Part shown: positions 32,227 to 40,675 of the stretch, one piece after another
Numbering within the stretch: position 1 is the stretch's first letter
Layout of the letters: each line of letters starts with the position of its first letter
Assembly (NCBI GenBank): GCA_002427745.1
Contig: DIYF01000163.1
Location: forward strand, 1 to 49,131
DNA: 49,131 nucleotides
Reading direction: 5' to 3'
Source: Roseivirga sp. UBA6061
GTDB lineage: Bacteria; Bacteroidota; Bacteroidia; Cytophagales; Cyclobacteriaceae
The notes under the pieces: model-generated
Databases searched by the model: none
What the model was told of the DNA's origin: nothing
Seen by the model: the letters and a program-made list of their open reading frames with translations, nothing else
Program-made: the position numbers and the translations under genes

Positions 32227-34914
32227 TTATTCATCTTTCAGTGTTCTGGCCGGGTTAACCCGTATGGCTTTCCATGTTTTTCTGCCGATGGTGGTCATCA
32301 AAATCATCACCAGGCCAACCACCGGTAGCAGAAACCAGAGTGGATTGAGACTTACTCTGACCAAAAAGGTGTCGAGCCAGTTGTTAGTGAGCCAATAGGC
32401 CACCGGAATAGCAATGAGGGTAGAGGCCGTGACCAGCAATACATACTCTCTTGTCAATACCTGAACAATCTGGGCCAGGTTGGCGCCCAGTACTTTTCTG
32501 ATACTGACCTCTTTCACTTTTTGATTGATCAGGAAAGAGGAAAGGCCGAATATGCCAAGGCAGGAGATAAAGATGGCAATGATCGCAAAAAACTCCAGAA
32601 TAGAACTGAACTTCCTGTCCTCTTCATAAATCTCGTTGAATGTCTGATCCAGGAAGAAGCTATCAAAGGGAGCCCCCGGAAAAAACTCCTGATAGGTACG
32701 TTCCAGGCTGTTCATGGTAGCGGCTATATTCGCGGCATTGAGCTTGATATTAATGTAGGGGCTACTGCGCTCGGTATCCAGATTCATGGCTATGGGGTCT
32801 ACCTTGAATTTCATGCCCATCTGGTTAAAATCTCTCACCACTCCTACAATTTGTCTGCGCTCCCCGGTAGGATAGAAGAGCCATTTGCCCAAAGCATCTT
32901 CAGGAGACTCAAAATTGAAGACTCTGACTGATTCTTCATTGATGATCACCACATTGTCGTCTCCCTTGAGAGCCTCATCGAAGGCCCGTCCTGCTATTAG
33001 CTCTATTTCAAATAGCGAAAGAAAGTGAGGGTCGATCGCATTGAGATAAATGAATTCCGATTCATTGGAAGGCCGGTCGGTGCGATAAATGGTCTGGCCG
33101 AAGAGATTTCTGATACCCGGAATGGAGGAGGCAATACTCGTAGCATTTACTGCCGGGATCTGCTCGATGGCATCGCGATAGGTTTCGATTTTGCCGGTGT
33201 AGGTGGAGTCTCTTACAAAAACCGGAGGAGCATTGATCACAAGCGTCTGATCTATGTTCATGCCCATCTGCTGATCCATCATAAAGCCAATCTGAGACTT
33301 GATCGTGAGAATACCCGATAGCATCACCAGCACAAGTCCGAACTGCAGGAACATCAAAACCCTTCTTAGCCAGATGCTGCTGCCTGAATGTCTGAAATTA
33401 CCCCTGAGCACCTTGATAGGCTCAAAACGTGTGAGAACCAGAGCCGGATAGAGTCCTGATACAAGAGAGCCGATAAAGAAAACGGCCAGATAAATACCCC
33501 AGAACACGGCAAAATCTGTGAAGTAATCGAAGACCGGTACACCCACAAACTGGTGAAAAGCAGGGACAATGAGCAGTACAATACCCGTAGCCAAAAGCAG
33601 GGCCAGGCCGTTGATAAATAGCGTTTCGATCAGAAACTGATGAATAAGCTGTTTTTTAAAAGCACCTAAGGCTTTTCTGACACCTACTTCTTTGGCCCGT
33701 TTGACCGCTCTTGCGGTGGCCAGATTCACAAAGTTGATCCAGGCGATCAGGATGATCAGCACCCCGATAAACCTGAACATGGTAATGGTACCCCGGTCAT
33801 TGGAAGGTTCCAGCTGTGCATTGACTCCCTTGGCAAAGTGAAGTTCATGCAGCTCATGTGGAACGACAACAGGCCTGCGGCCCTGCGCTTCATCAAAATG
33901 AGCACGATGCTTTGTAATGAAGCCATTCAGCTTTTGGGTGATGGCCGTTTTATCCGCACCCTTTATGGCTTTAATGTAAGTGTGAAAGCCTACCCATCGC
34001 CAGGTGACTTCATTCAGTTTCATACTGCCAAACCAGCCATTATCGGCAAAAGTATTCAGGTCGGCCATGGGCAACAGAATATCTGCTTTGATGTGGGAAT
34101 TGTCCGGAAAATCTATGAAAACTCCTTTTACCTGTACTTCAAGGTCTACATTGGAGGCATTGTCATTATAGTGAATGAGTTTTCCCACGGGATTCGTGTC
34201 TCCGAAGATTCTCCGGCTCACGGTTTGCGACAGGAAAACACTGCCCGGCCGGTCCAGGTCTTCAGAGGTACCGGAGATAAGTGGAAATGAAAATACATCA
34301 AAGAATGACCCGGTTGAAAAGTACGTTTTCGGCACATTGTGTCCCGTATTATCCAGCGTAAGCACGCCATTTGCCTGAAATACATGAGTAGAACTGATGA
34401 CTTCAGGGAGTTCTGCAGCTACGGCCGGATGGAAACCATGAAAGGTGGCAGCATTGAGGCTGATTTGTTCTCCCGTTTCGATGCTCACTGTCTTGCGCGA
34501 CATGCGATAGACTTTGCCATCAGACTCATCGTGCAGGGAGTCGTAGCTGTTTTCGAAGTTGGTGTACTGGAAGATAAGTACACTGGCGATGATGCCTGCC
34601 GCCAGGCCTGCTATGCTTACCAGTGAGTGTTCTTTGTCTCTCCAAAGGTTGCGAACAGAGAGTTTGAGGTAATTGCTGAACATATCAAAAGAGTTGTTTG
34701 ACCTGTAAAAGTGAATGGGTTTAATGACAGAGGGGCGCAGCATTTTGAGCACTTCTTTTTTGTAGATGGCTCTGGCTTTTTCACGGCCCAGGTGCTCATA
34801 GTTTTCTGCAAAGGCTTCTTCCAGATCACCTGCCAGTTCATGGTAAAGATCAGATCGGCACAACCTGCGAAAGAGTCCCTGATGAAACCGGGGTATGGAT
34901 AGTAAAGGGTCCAT
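32227..34914 (-). CDS. MacB/FtsX-like ABC transporter permease with N-terminal prefix domain
   Basis: 895 residues. The N-terminal 70 residues (GLFRRLCRSDLYHELAGDLEEAF, KARAIYKKEVLKML) match the 'permease prefix' domain seen with PadR regulators. Then come a TM helix (SIAGLAAGIIASVLIFQY), a MacB-type periplasmic domain, an FtsX-like core (IGVLIILIAWINFVNLATARAVKRAKEVGVRKALGA), a second periplasmic domain, and a second FtsX core (FAIIAIFISCLGIFGLSSFLINQKVKEVSIRKVLGA). No ATPase gene accompanies it, so it must use one encoded elsewhere. The start is 2 nt after the PadR stop. Confidence 0.92.
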   Translation of the reverse strand: MDPLLSIPRFHQGLFRRLCRSDLYHELAGDLEEAFAENYEHLGREKARAIYKKEVLKMLRPSVIKPIHFYRSNNSFDMFSNYLKLSVRNLWRDKEHSLVSIAGLAAGIIASVLIFQYTNFENSYDSLHDESDGKVYRMSRKTVSIETGEQISLNAATFHGFHPAVAAELPEVISSTHVFQANGVLTLDNTGHNVPKTYFSTGSFFDVFSFPLISGTSEDLDRPGSVFLSQTVSRRIFGDTNPVGKLIHYNDNASNVDLEVQVKGVFIDFPDNSHIKADILLPMADLNTFADNGWFGSMKLNEVTWRWVGFHTYIKAIKGADKTAITQKLNGFITKHRAHFDEAQGRRPVVVPHELHELHFAKGVNAQLEPSNDRGTITMFRFIGVLIILIAWINFVNLATARAVKRAKEVGVRKALGAFKKQLIHQFLIETLFINGLALLLATGIVLLIVPAFHQFVGVPVFDYFTDFAVFWGIYLAVFFIGSLVSGLYPALVLTRFEPIKVLRGNFRHSGSSIWLRRVLMFLQFGLVLVMLSGILTIKSQIGFMMDQQMGMNIDQTLVINAPPVFVRDSTYTGKIETYRDAIEQIPAVNATSIASSIPGIRNLFGQTIYRTDRPSNESEFIYLNAIDPHFLSLFEIELIAGRAFDEALKGDDNVVIINEESVRVFNFESPEDALGKWLFYPTGERRQIVGVVRDFNQMGMKFKVDPIAMNLDTERSSPYINIKLNAANIAATMNSLERTYQEFFPGAPFDSFFLDQTFNEIYEEDRKFSSILEFFAIIAIFISCLGIFGLSSFLINQKVKEVSIRKVLGANLAQIVQVLTREYVLLVTASTLIAIPVAYWLTNNWLDTFLVRVSLNPLWFLLPVVGLVMILMTTIGRKTWKAIRVNPARTLKDE

Positions 34915-34916
34915 AT

Positions 34917-35243
34917 CTACAGAAGCTTGAAACCCAGTATAGCTTTGTGGAAGGTCTGGCGAATGTTTTCTGCCTCTTCCAGGGCTGAACGCCCCTGCTC
35001 TGTTACTTCATAGTACTTTTTACTTTTGCCGCCCCGTACTTTGGTGGCTTCACCAAAGCGTGAAGAAAGAAAGCCTTTGTCCTCCAGTCGGGTCAGCGCA
35101 CTGTGCAGGGCACCCCGGCTGATAGAACGGCCTGACTTCTCGGCAATCTCCTTTTGTATTTGCATTCCGTAGGCTTCGGCACCCAGGGCAAGAATAGAGA
35201 GCATTACGATTTCCTGGAACTCTCCGAGGTAAGATCCTTTCAT
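34917..35243 (-). CDS. PadR-family transcriptional regulator
   Basis: 108 residues: a winged helix with EIVMLSILALGAEAYGMQIQKEIAEKSGRSISRGALHSALTRLEDKGFLSSRFGE then GGKSKKYYEVTEQGRSALEEA. This is the standard PadR N-terminal fold, with only a short C-terminal helix for dimerisation. Regulators of this type control the adjacent permease gene, which starts 2 nt downstream. A direct repeat in the promoter (35261 and 35287) may be its operator. Confidence 0.93.
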   Translation of the reverse strand: MKGSYLGEFQEIVMLSILALGAEAYGMQIQKEIAEKSGRSISRGALHSALTRLEDKGFLSSRFGEATKVRGGKSKKYYEVTEQGRSALEEAENIRQTFHKAILGFKLL

Positions 35244-35260
35244 GGTGTATATATTGTATT

Positions 35261-35296
35261 CATTTACGAAATATATATAATGCCTCCATTTACGAA
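35261..35296 (-). promoter_or_regulatory. Direct repeat CATTTACGAA in the padR promoter
   Basis: Two identical 10-mers (35261-35270 and 35287-35296), each followed by an AT run (ATATATATAA and AAATATAAAA), are spaced 26 nt apart. They lie 18-53 nt upstream of the padR ATG on the minus strand. They are candidate operator or promoter half-sites. Confidence 0.45.
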
Positions 35297-35346
35297 AAAT
35301 ATAAAATCAGGGTTGGCCAAAAACAGGAAAAAGTAGGGGAGGGCAT

Positions 35347-35376
35347 AAAAAAAGGCGTGGAAACAAATCCCACGCC
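35347..35376 (-). terminator. Intrinsic terminator of the 35399 gene
   Basis: On the minus strand, GGCGTGGG and CCACGCC pair around ATTTGTTT, followed by seven Ts. Confidence 0.88.
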
Positions 35377-35398
35377 CCGGTCGGTTGATAAAACCTGT

Positions 35399-36373
35399 CT
35401 ATTTCTCTATGAGCAGTCTCTTGGTTTCCACCACTTTGCCATCTCGCAGATACCTTACGAAGTAAACGCCCTTCAGCATTTCAGAGGTGTTGATCTCAGC
35501 ACTTTTTGAGCCGTTACCGGCCACTCGCTGTACTACTTCCCCATTTAGGTTTACTACTTCCAGGCTCACATTACCACGCGTATTGCCTTTAAGTGTGATA
35601 TTGGCCACGCGGCTGGAAGGGTTCGGAAAGATGGTCATTCTTTCTCCTTCAATACCTAATACTTCGCCTAACTCAGTGTTGTCAGAGATTTTGGATCTCA
35701 ACTCTTTCATCTCTTCCCTTAAACTCTCAATCGTCTGTTTCTGATCTTGCAGTGCCCTTATCATCAGCGGAATCATAGCTGTGTAGTTTACACCATAACC
35801 ACTCTCTTCATCACCAGAGACCAGGTTGGGATAAATCTCTTTCATCTCCTGTGCCATAACACCAAACTGTAGCTGCCCGTTTTCATCACTCTTGTATTTA
35901 TAATTGTAGGTTTTTACCTCATAGAGTTTATCATGATGTGAGAAGTCTTCGTGAATTTCTTTTTTAAGACGCCTGTCTGACGAGGTGACCCAGGAACTGG
36001 CGATGGCACTACCATTTACGTTAAGTCTCCAGGTAGTGGTGGTTGGCGCGGTAGCAAAACCCAGGGAGGTTACTCCGTTGGCGTTTACTCTGAGCAGGTT
36101 GCCTAGCTGATTATTAAGGCTGCCGACTCTGAGCACATCCTTTGCCGCGCTGATGATAAGCCCCGTTCCAAAGTTGTTGATGTTATCGAGCCAGGCTACA
36201 GCGTCAGTATTGTTGGCTCTTGCAATAAATTTTTTGGTACTGAATGGAATAGTGGCACCCACCCGCAATGTTCCGGTTGTATAGTTGTTGCCGGTGTTAC
36301 TCCATTGTGCGTTGACCTCTGTGCTTATAGCTGCTATGAAGACAAGGCTGAATAGTATTGTAAATTTTCTCAT
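35399..36373 (-). CDS. Secreted tail-fiber-type (Peptidase S74 chaperone) protein with T9SS sorting domain, copy 1
   Basis: 324 residues from the ATG at 36373. The signal peptide ends near NAQ (MRKFTILFSLVFIAAIS). A beta-rich stalk follows, then an S74 intramolecular-chaperone domain (SSDRRLKKEI, FGVMAQEMKEIYP, NYTAMIPLMIRALQDQKQTIESL) with Ser and Lys of the autocleavage dyad. A coiled coil leads to a C-terminal T9SS type A sorting domain (MTIFPNPSS to KRLLIEK). It should be exported to the cell surface by the type IX system. A paralog lies directly upstream in the same orientation. Confidence 0.92.
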   Translation of the reverse strand: MRKFTILFSLVFIAAISTEVNAQWSNTGNNYTTGTLRVGATIPFSTKKFIARANNTDAVAWLDNINNFGTGLIISAAKDVLRVGSLNNQLGNLLRVNANGVTSLGFATAPTTTTWRLNVNGSAIASSWVTSSDRRLKKEIHEDFSHHDKLYEVKTYNYKYKSDENGQLQFGVMAQEMKEIYPNLVSGDEESGYGVNYTAMIPLMIRALQDQKQTIESLREEMKELRSKISDNTELGEVLGIEGERMTIFPNPSSRVANITLKGNTRGNVSLEVVNLNGEVVQRVAGNGSKSAEINTSEMLKGVYFVRYLRDGKVVETKRLLIEK

Positions 36374-36590
36374 AACTATTTGATTTAGGTAGAATAGATG
36401 TTCAGATAGAAGTACGGGTAAAACTCTCAAAACACCTGAGTTTTTGATCTGAATATTTATGATAAGTATGAAAAAAATATAGTTAATATGATTTATTAAT
36501 ATGAATAGTTATGAATTATTTACTGTATAGACATATTGTGTTGCTGTATGCTTTGCGGTCAAAGGGGACTGGTCATATATGTGGAATAAG

Positions 36591-36622
36591 AAAAGGTGCT
36601 GATCCAAAGACCAGCACCTTTT
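36591..36622 (-). terminator. Intrinsic terminator of the 36643 gene
   Basis: AAAAGGTGCTG (36591-36601) and CAGCACCTTTT (36612-36622) form an 11-bp stem around a 10-nt loop, just past the stop of the minus-strand gene. Confidence 0.85.
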
Positions 36623-36642
36623 CATGGAATGACAAGCTTCTT

Positions 36643-37638
36643 TTACTTCTCGATGAGAAGTCTCTTGGTTTCTACCACTTTGCCATCTCGCAGATACCTT
36701 ACGAAGTAAACACCTTTCAGCATTTCAGAGGTGTTGATCTCGGCACTTTTTGAGCCGTTACCAGCCACTCGCTGTACTACTTCACCATTCAGGTTAACTA
36801 CTTCCAGGCTCACATTACCACGCGTATTGCCTTTAAGTGTGATATTGGCCACGCTGCTGGAAGGATTCGGGAAGATGGTCATTCTTTCTCCTTCAATACC
36901 CAGTACCTCAGCCAGTTCAGTATTCTCTGAAATTTTAGATTTTAATTCACTGACCTCATTTTGCAAACTTTCAATAGTCTGCTTTTGGTCCTGCACGGCT
37001 CTGATGAGCAGTGGAATCATGCTCATATAATCTACACCCAGTCCCATTTCTTCGTCTCCATGAACCAATTCAGGCAGTATATTGGAAACTTCCTGGGCCA
37101 TTACACCGAAATGATTCCTCTGTGATTCATCATCCTTATAGGTGTAACTGTAGGTTCTCAGGTCATAGATGGAATTGTAAGAACTGAAATCTTCAGAGAT
37201 TCTCGACTTTTTGGCCCTGTCTGATATACCAACATACGAGTTACCCCAGATTACCGGTGCAAATACTATGTCATCTGAATAAATGCTACCACTTACGTCA
37301 AGTGCCACATTCGGGCTTGTCTTGTTTATTCCTACCCGTCCATTGGCTTTTACCATCATGACATTACCGAGTTGATTATTCTGGCTTCCGAGTCTCAGAA
37401 TATCCTGCCCGGAGCTTATAATCAGACCGGTACCGAAGAAATTGATATTATCAAGCCAGGCCACAGCATCCGTGTTGTTGGCTCTCACAATCAGTTTTTT
37501 GGTACTAAATGGAATGGTAGCCCCCACCCGTAGTGTACCAGTTGTCTGGTTATTGCCGGTGTTGCTCCATTGTGCATTGACTTTTGTGCTTGCAGCCACG
37601 ATGAAAACAAGGCTGAATAGTAGTGTAAATTTTCTCAT
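36643..37638 (-). CDS. Secreted tail-fiber-type (Peptidase S74) protein with T9SS sorting domain, copy 2
   Basis: 331 residues with the same order as copy 1: signal peptide (MRKFTLLFSLVFIVAAS), beta stalk, S74 domain (SDRAKKSRISEDF, FGVMAQEVSNILPEL), coiled coil, T9SS domain. The first ~85 and last ~95 residues are nearly identical to copy 1. The segment from about 95 to 220 is strongly diverged. That mosaic points to duplication with exchange or selection in the middle. The SDRAKK spacing differs in sequence from copy 1's SDRRLKK but keeps Ser and Lys five apart. Confidence 0.92.
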   Translation of the reverse strand: MRKFTLLFSLVFIVAASTKVNAQWSNTGNNQTTGTLRVGATIPFSTKKLIVRANNTDAVAWLDNINFFGTGLIISSGQDILRLGSQNNQLGNVMMVKANGRVGINKTSPNVALDVSGSIYSDDIVFAPVIWGNSYVGISDRAKKSRISEDFSSYNSIYDLRTYSYTYKDDESQRNHFGVMAQEVSNILPELVHGDEEMGLGVDYMSMIPLLIRAVQDQKQTIESLQNEVSELKSKISENTELAEVLGIEGERMTIFPNPSSSVANITLKGNTRGNVSLEVVNLNGEVVQRVAGNGSKSAEINTSEMLKGVYFVRYLRDGKVVETKRLLIEK

Positions 37639-37906
37639 AATGATTTTGATTAAGGTAAAACATGTGTTGTTCTGCTTAGTCAGTCAAAGCTCCCTGGGGT
37701 GAGCATGTTTTTATGAGAAAAATTTAAATAAGTATCAGAAAAATATATTTATAATAATTTTGTATTATTTATCATTATGTAATAATGTATGTGAATACAT
37801 TTTATGTTGTGACCTGCTGTTCAGGTACTCAAAAATGAGTCAGCGTTTGTCTTTTCACATGCCGGTAAGCAGGGGGGCGGAGCAGATAATTCGGTGCGCA
37901 AGGAGG

Positions 37907-38842
37907 CTATTCTGTCATGCGGTGCAGGTCAGCCTCAGCCGCTATATAGCCGAAAGAGGCCCAACCTTTTTTTGCGAGAATCGCTTCATAGGTTTCTTTG
38001 GCCCTGGCGGCCTCTCCGTTATAAAAGTACCAGTTACCAATGCCGTAGTTTACTGCGTCATTGCTGCTCAGGGCACCTTCACCCGATTTCGTGAGCTCTT
38101 CCAGGGGCAACTCGCCTTTGTAAAACAGACAAAGCTCATGGTAGGCAAAATTCTCTATAATTTCCATGTCCTTGTGTATGGGCTCCAGGGCTTTTATCGC
38201 CTCTTCTTCCCGGCCCAGTTTTCTAAGAATCATATAAACCCAGTGAGTACCTGATACGATATTGTCGTCCATCCGCGATGCGCCAATGGCCTTTTGGTAG
38301 GCTGCCAGTGCCGGCTCCAGCTCACCTTTAAGGTAGTGAGCCAGTCCAAGGTGGTAGTAGATATTACCATGCAGTGTACTTACCGGAATATTTTGCGCGT
38401 TGGGCGCCCCGTCAGGTTCTATTTCATTTTCCATACCTTCCCTCAAAGCTTCGGCTTTGGTAAAGTCAGCAATGGCTTTGTCAAACTCCCTGATAGAGAT
38501 ATACCTGTGACCCCGGTGACGATAAAAACGGGCATCATCCGGATACTTCTCAATGCCTTCGGTGTAGGCGTCAATGGCCTCATTGTATTTGCCCTGATAG
38601 GCGATAAATCTGCCATACCAGATCCAGTTATCTGCAGAGGGGTCGGCTTCATAGTTGGCCTTGCGTTCTTCAAATTTGGCAACGGCTGCAGCACTGGGGG
38701 GATTGGACCTCAGGGTATCGCCCAAAAGGGATATGGCTTCATAGTCCTTGACATGAGTGTTCTGAGAAGCTTCTTTCTGTCCGCTTGAGCAAGACATTAA
38801 AATCAGGGAAAGGCTAGCCAGTAAAAAAATCTGTTTGTTCAT
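37907..38842 (-). CDS. TPR lipoprotein
   Basis: 311 residues. The signal peptide ends in a lipobox (LILMSC, Cys18), so the protein is lipid-anchored in the periplasm or outer membrane. It then has TPR-like helices: NWIWYGRFIAYQGKYNEAIDAY, EKYPDDARFYRHRGHRYISI, YYHLGLAHYLKGELEPALAAY, and NYGIGNWYFYNGEAARAKETY. TPR lipoproteins act as scaffolds; no specific partner is evident. It is divergent from the esterase-like gene at 39026. Confidence 0.88.
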   Translation of the reverse strand: MNKQIFLLASLSLILMSCSSGQKEASQNTHVKDYEAISLLGDTLRSNPPSAAAVAKFEERKANYEADPSADNWIWYGRFIAYQGKYNEAIDAYTEGIEKYPDDARFYRHRGHRYISIREFDKAIADFTKAEALREGMENEIEPDGAPNAQNIPVSTLHGNIYYHLGLAHYLKGELEPALAAYQKAIGASRMDDNIVSGTHWVYMILRKLGREEEAIKALEPIHKDMEIIENFAYHELCLFYKGELPLEELTKSGEGALSSNDAVNYGIGNWYFYNGEAARAKETYEAILAKKGWASFGYIAAEADLHRMTE

Positions 38843-39025
38843 AGTATGATGGTCGAAAAAGTGATAAACCCAATTTCAATTTAGGAATTTCGGTCCGTTC
38901 AGGCATCATGAATTTGTCTGCAGGCAAATGTATTCATCCTGCAAAATCGGGTAAGGCTCCTGCACAGGCCTCTCGGCTGCTGTCGGGTTATCTTAGTTTC
39001 ATGCTGAAATACTCTATATATCCTT

Positions 39026-40633
39026 ATGAAACGACACAGCATTTTTTGTTATCTCTTATTACTTCTGCTCAGTCATTCAGCGCTGAGGGCCCAATCGGGA
39101 GCCGGTATTGAAACTTTATCTTCCACGCCTTTGGAGCTGGGGCAGCGGATAAGCTTCAGGTCTGAGATCCTGAACGAAACACGCATAATGAACATACGAC
39201 TTCCTGAGAGCTTTTATGAGGCCTCCGAAGACCACGTATATCCCGTGCTTTTTATCGATGGCAGCCATGGAGATCAGTTCTTTTCGACTGTCAGTGGCAT
39301 AATCCGACATATGAGCTCAATGAGCCGCATGCCGGAAACCATTGTCGTCAGCTTTCACGATAATATGATTTACGCTCCGCATGTCTACTCCAATGGTATG
39401 TGGAGCTCCCGCGAAATACTGGATTACGGGGCTGACCCGGTGTTATTCAGAAGACATCTGGAACAAGAGCTTTTTCCTTATCTGAAGGAGCAGTTCCGCG
39501 CTACGGATTACCGCATGATTATGGGGGTATCCGGTAGTAGTCTGCTCACCCTCCACAGTTTTGCCAAAATGCCCGACCTGTTTGATGCGCACTTTCTGTA
39601 TGCGGCAGCCGATATGATAGGTATGGGCTATGAACCCGGTAAAACTTTTATCGATGCTTTTGAAGAGCGCATGAAATCGACCCCCGGAAGCAAAGGACAA
39701 CTCTACGTGAGTGTGGCTGAGGATGATGTTTTAAAAGGAGCAGATGACGGAGCCTATCAAAAAAATATGGATGCTTTGAGAAACAGGCTGAGTCCGTATA
39801 CCTCAGATAACTTTAAGCTGAAAGCAGAAATAATCCCGCAGGAAGGACATTATGATTCGGTATTAAAAGGCTTGCTCTCCGCTCTGGAAATGGTTTTTCC
39901 CCACGATCAGTGGTCGCCAAAGTTTCGTGACCTGATCAAACAGCCGGGTGATGCCATGGACAATATTGATGCCTTCCATCAGAGACTGTCAGCGATCTAC
40001 GGTTTTCCCATTTTACCTAAAGCAGAACGATGGAATAATGTGAATTGTCTGAGGTTTATAGGAGGGAAGCTCCTTCGCGATGGCCGGGTCAAAGAAGCCG
40101 TGAGAGTTTTTGAGAGAAGGGTAGCTTACCGACCCCGCCTGGCAGCAGCCTGGAGCAGCCTGGCGGAAGCACTCAAGGCAGATGGGCAGACTGACCGGGC
40201 GAGGGAGGCAGAAGAAAAAGCGGCATTACTGGACCAGACAGAAGTGCAACCAGAAACTGAAGAAGCAGAGCCACTGTCAAAAGAGGCACTGCAGGCTGTT
40301 TTCAGCAAGTATACAGCCGCTCAGAAGCGAGTCTTCAGAAAAGGTTCAACGGTAGAAGACGCCAACGCACTCTTCGACTTTTATACAGCTGATTTTGAAT
40401 ACAATCACCCTAAGTACGGAGGTATCTACTCAAGAGAACTCTTGTACAACAACACCGTGAAATATCTGTCGGGTGGGGGCTATGATGACGAGCCTGAAAG
40501 AAAGGTGCTGAAAACTATCTTCGGGCTGGGAGCCGTGGTTGTAGAGCAACAGTATGAGGGAGATGACAAAACCACCATGACCCTGATTAAATTCCGGGGA
40601 GATAAAATTCATTATATAGAAGAGTATTGGTAA
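39026..40633 (+). CDS. Secreted esterase-like alpha/beta hydrolase with TPR and SnoaL-like C-terminus
   Basis: 535 residues. The signal peptide is MKRHSIFCYLLLLLLSHSALRAQ. The esterase (EstA/YbbA-type) domain has YPVLFIDGSHGDQFFSTV, the nucleophile elbow MGVSGSS (Ser169), SVAEDDVLKGADD (acid) and PQEGHYDSVL (catalytic-type His). A short TPR pair follows (VKEAVRVFERRVAYRPRLAAAW), then an about 110-residue NTF2/SnoaL-like tail (LFDFYTADFEYNHPKYGG to KIHYIEEYW). It is probably a periplasmic ester hydrolase of unknown substrate. It forms an operon with the esterase-like gene 42 nt downstream. Confidence 0.85.
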   Translation: MKRHSIFCYLLLLLLSHSALRAQSGAGIETLSSTPLELGQRISFRSEILNETRIMNIRLPESFYEASEDHVYPVLFIDGSHGDQFFSTVSGIIRHMSSMSRMPETIVVSFHDNMIYAPHVYSNGMWSSREILDYGADPVLFRRHLEQELFPYLKEQFRATDYRMIMGVSGSSLLTLHSFAKMPDLFDAHFLYAAADMIGMGYEPGKTFIDAFEERMKSTPGSKGQLYVSVAEDDVLKGADDGAYQKNMDALRNRLSPYTSDNFKLKAEIIPQEGHYDSVLKGLLSALEMVFPHDQWSPKFRDLIKQPGDAMDNIDAFHQRLSAIYGFPILPKAERWNNVNCLRFIGGKLLRDGRVKEAVRVFERRVAYRPRLAAAWSSLAEALKADGQTDRAREAEEKAALLDQTEVQPETEEAEPLSKEALQAVFSKYTAAQKRVFRKGSTVEDANALFDFYTADFEYNHPKYGGIYSRELLYNNTVKYLSGGGYDDEPERKVLKTIFGLGAVVVEQQYEGDDKTTMTLIKFRGDKIHYIEEYW

Positions 40634-40675
40634 AATGTCTGATACGGCCATCACCAAAGAATCCGGACTGGAAGC

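Noticed and set aside
35399..37638. Prophage tail-fiber region
   Set aside because: S74 domains occur in phage tail spikes, but both proteins have signal peptides and T9SS sorting domains, and no other phage genes are nearby.
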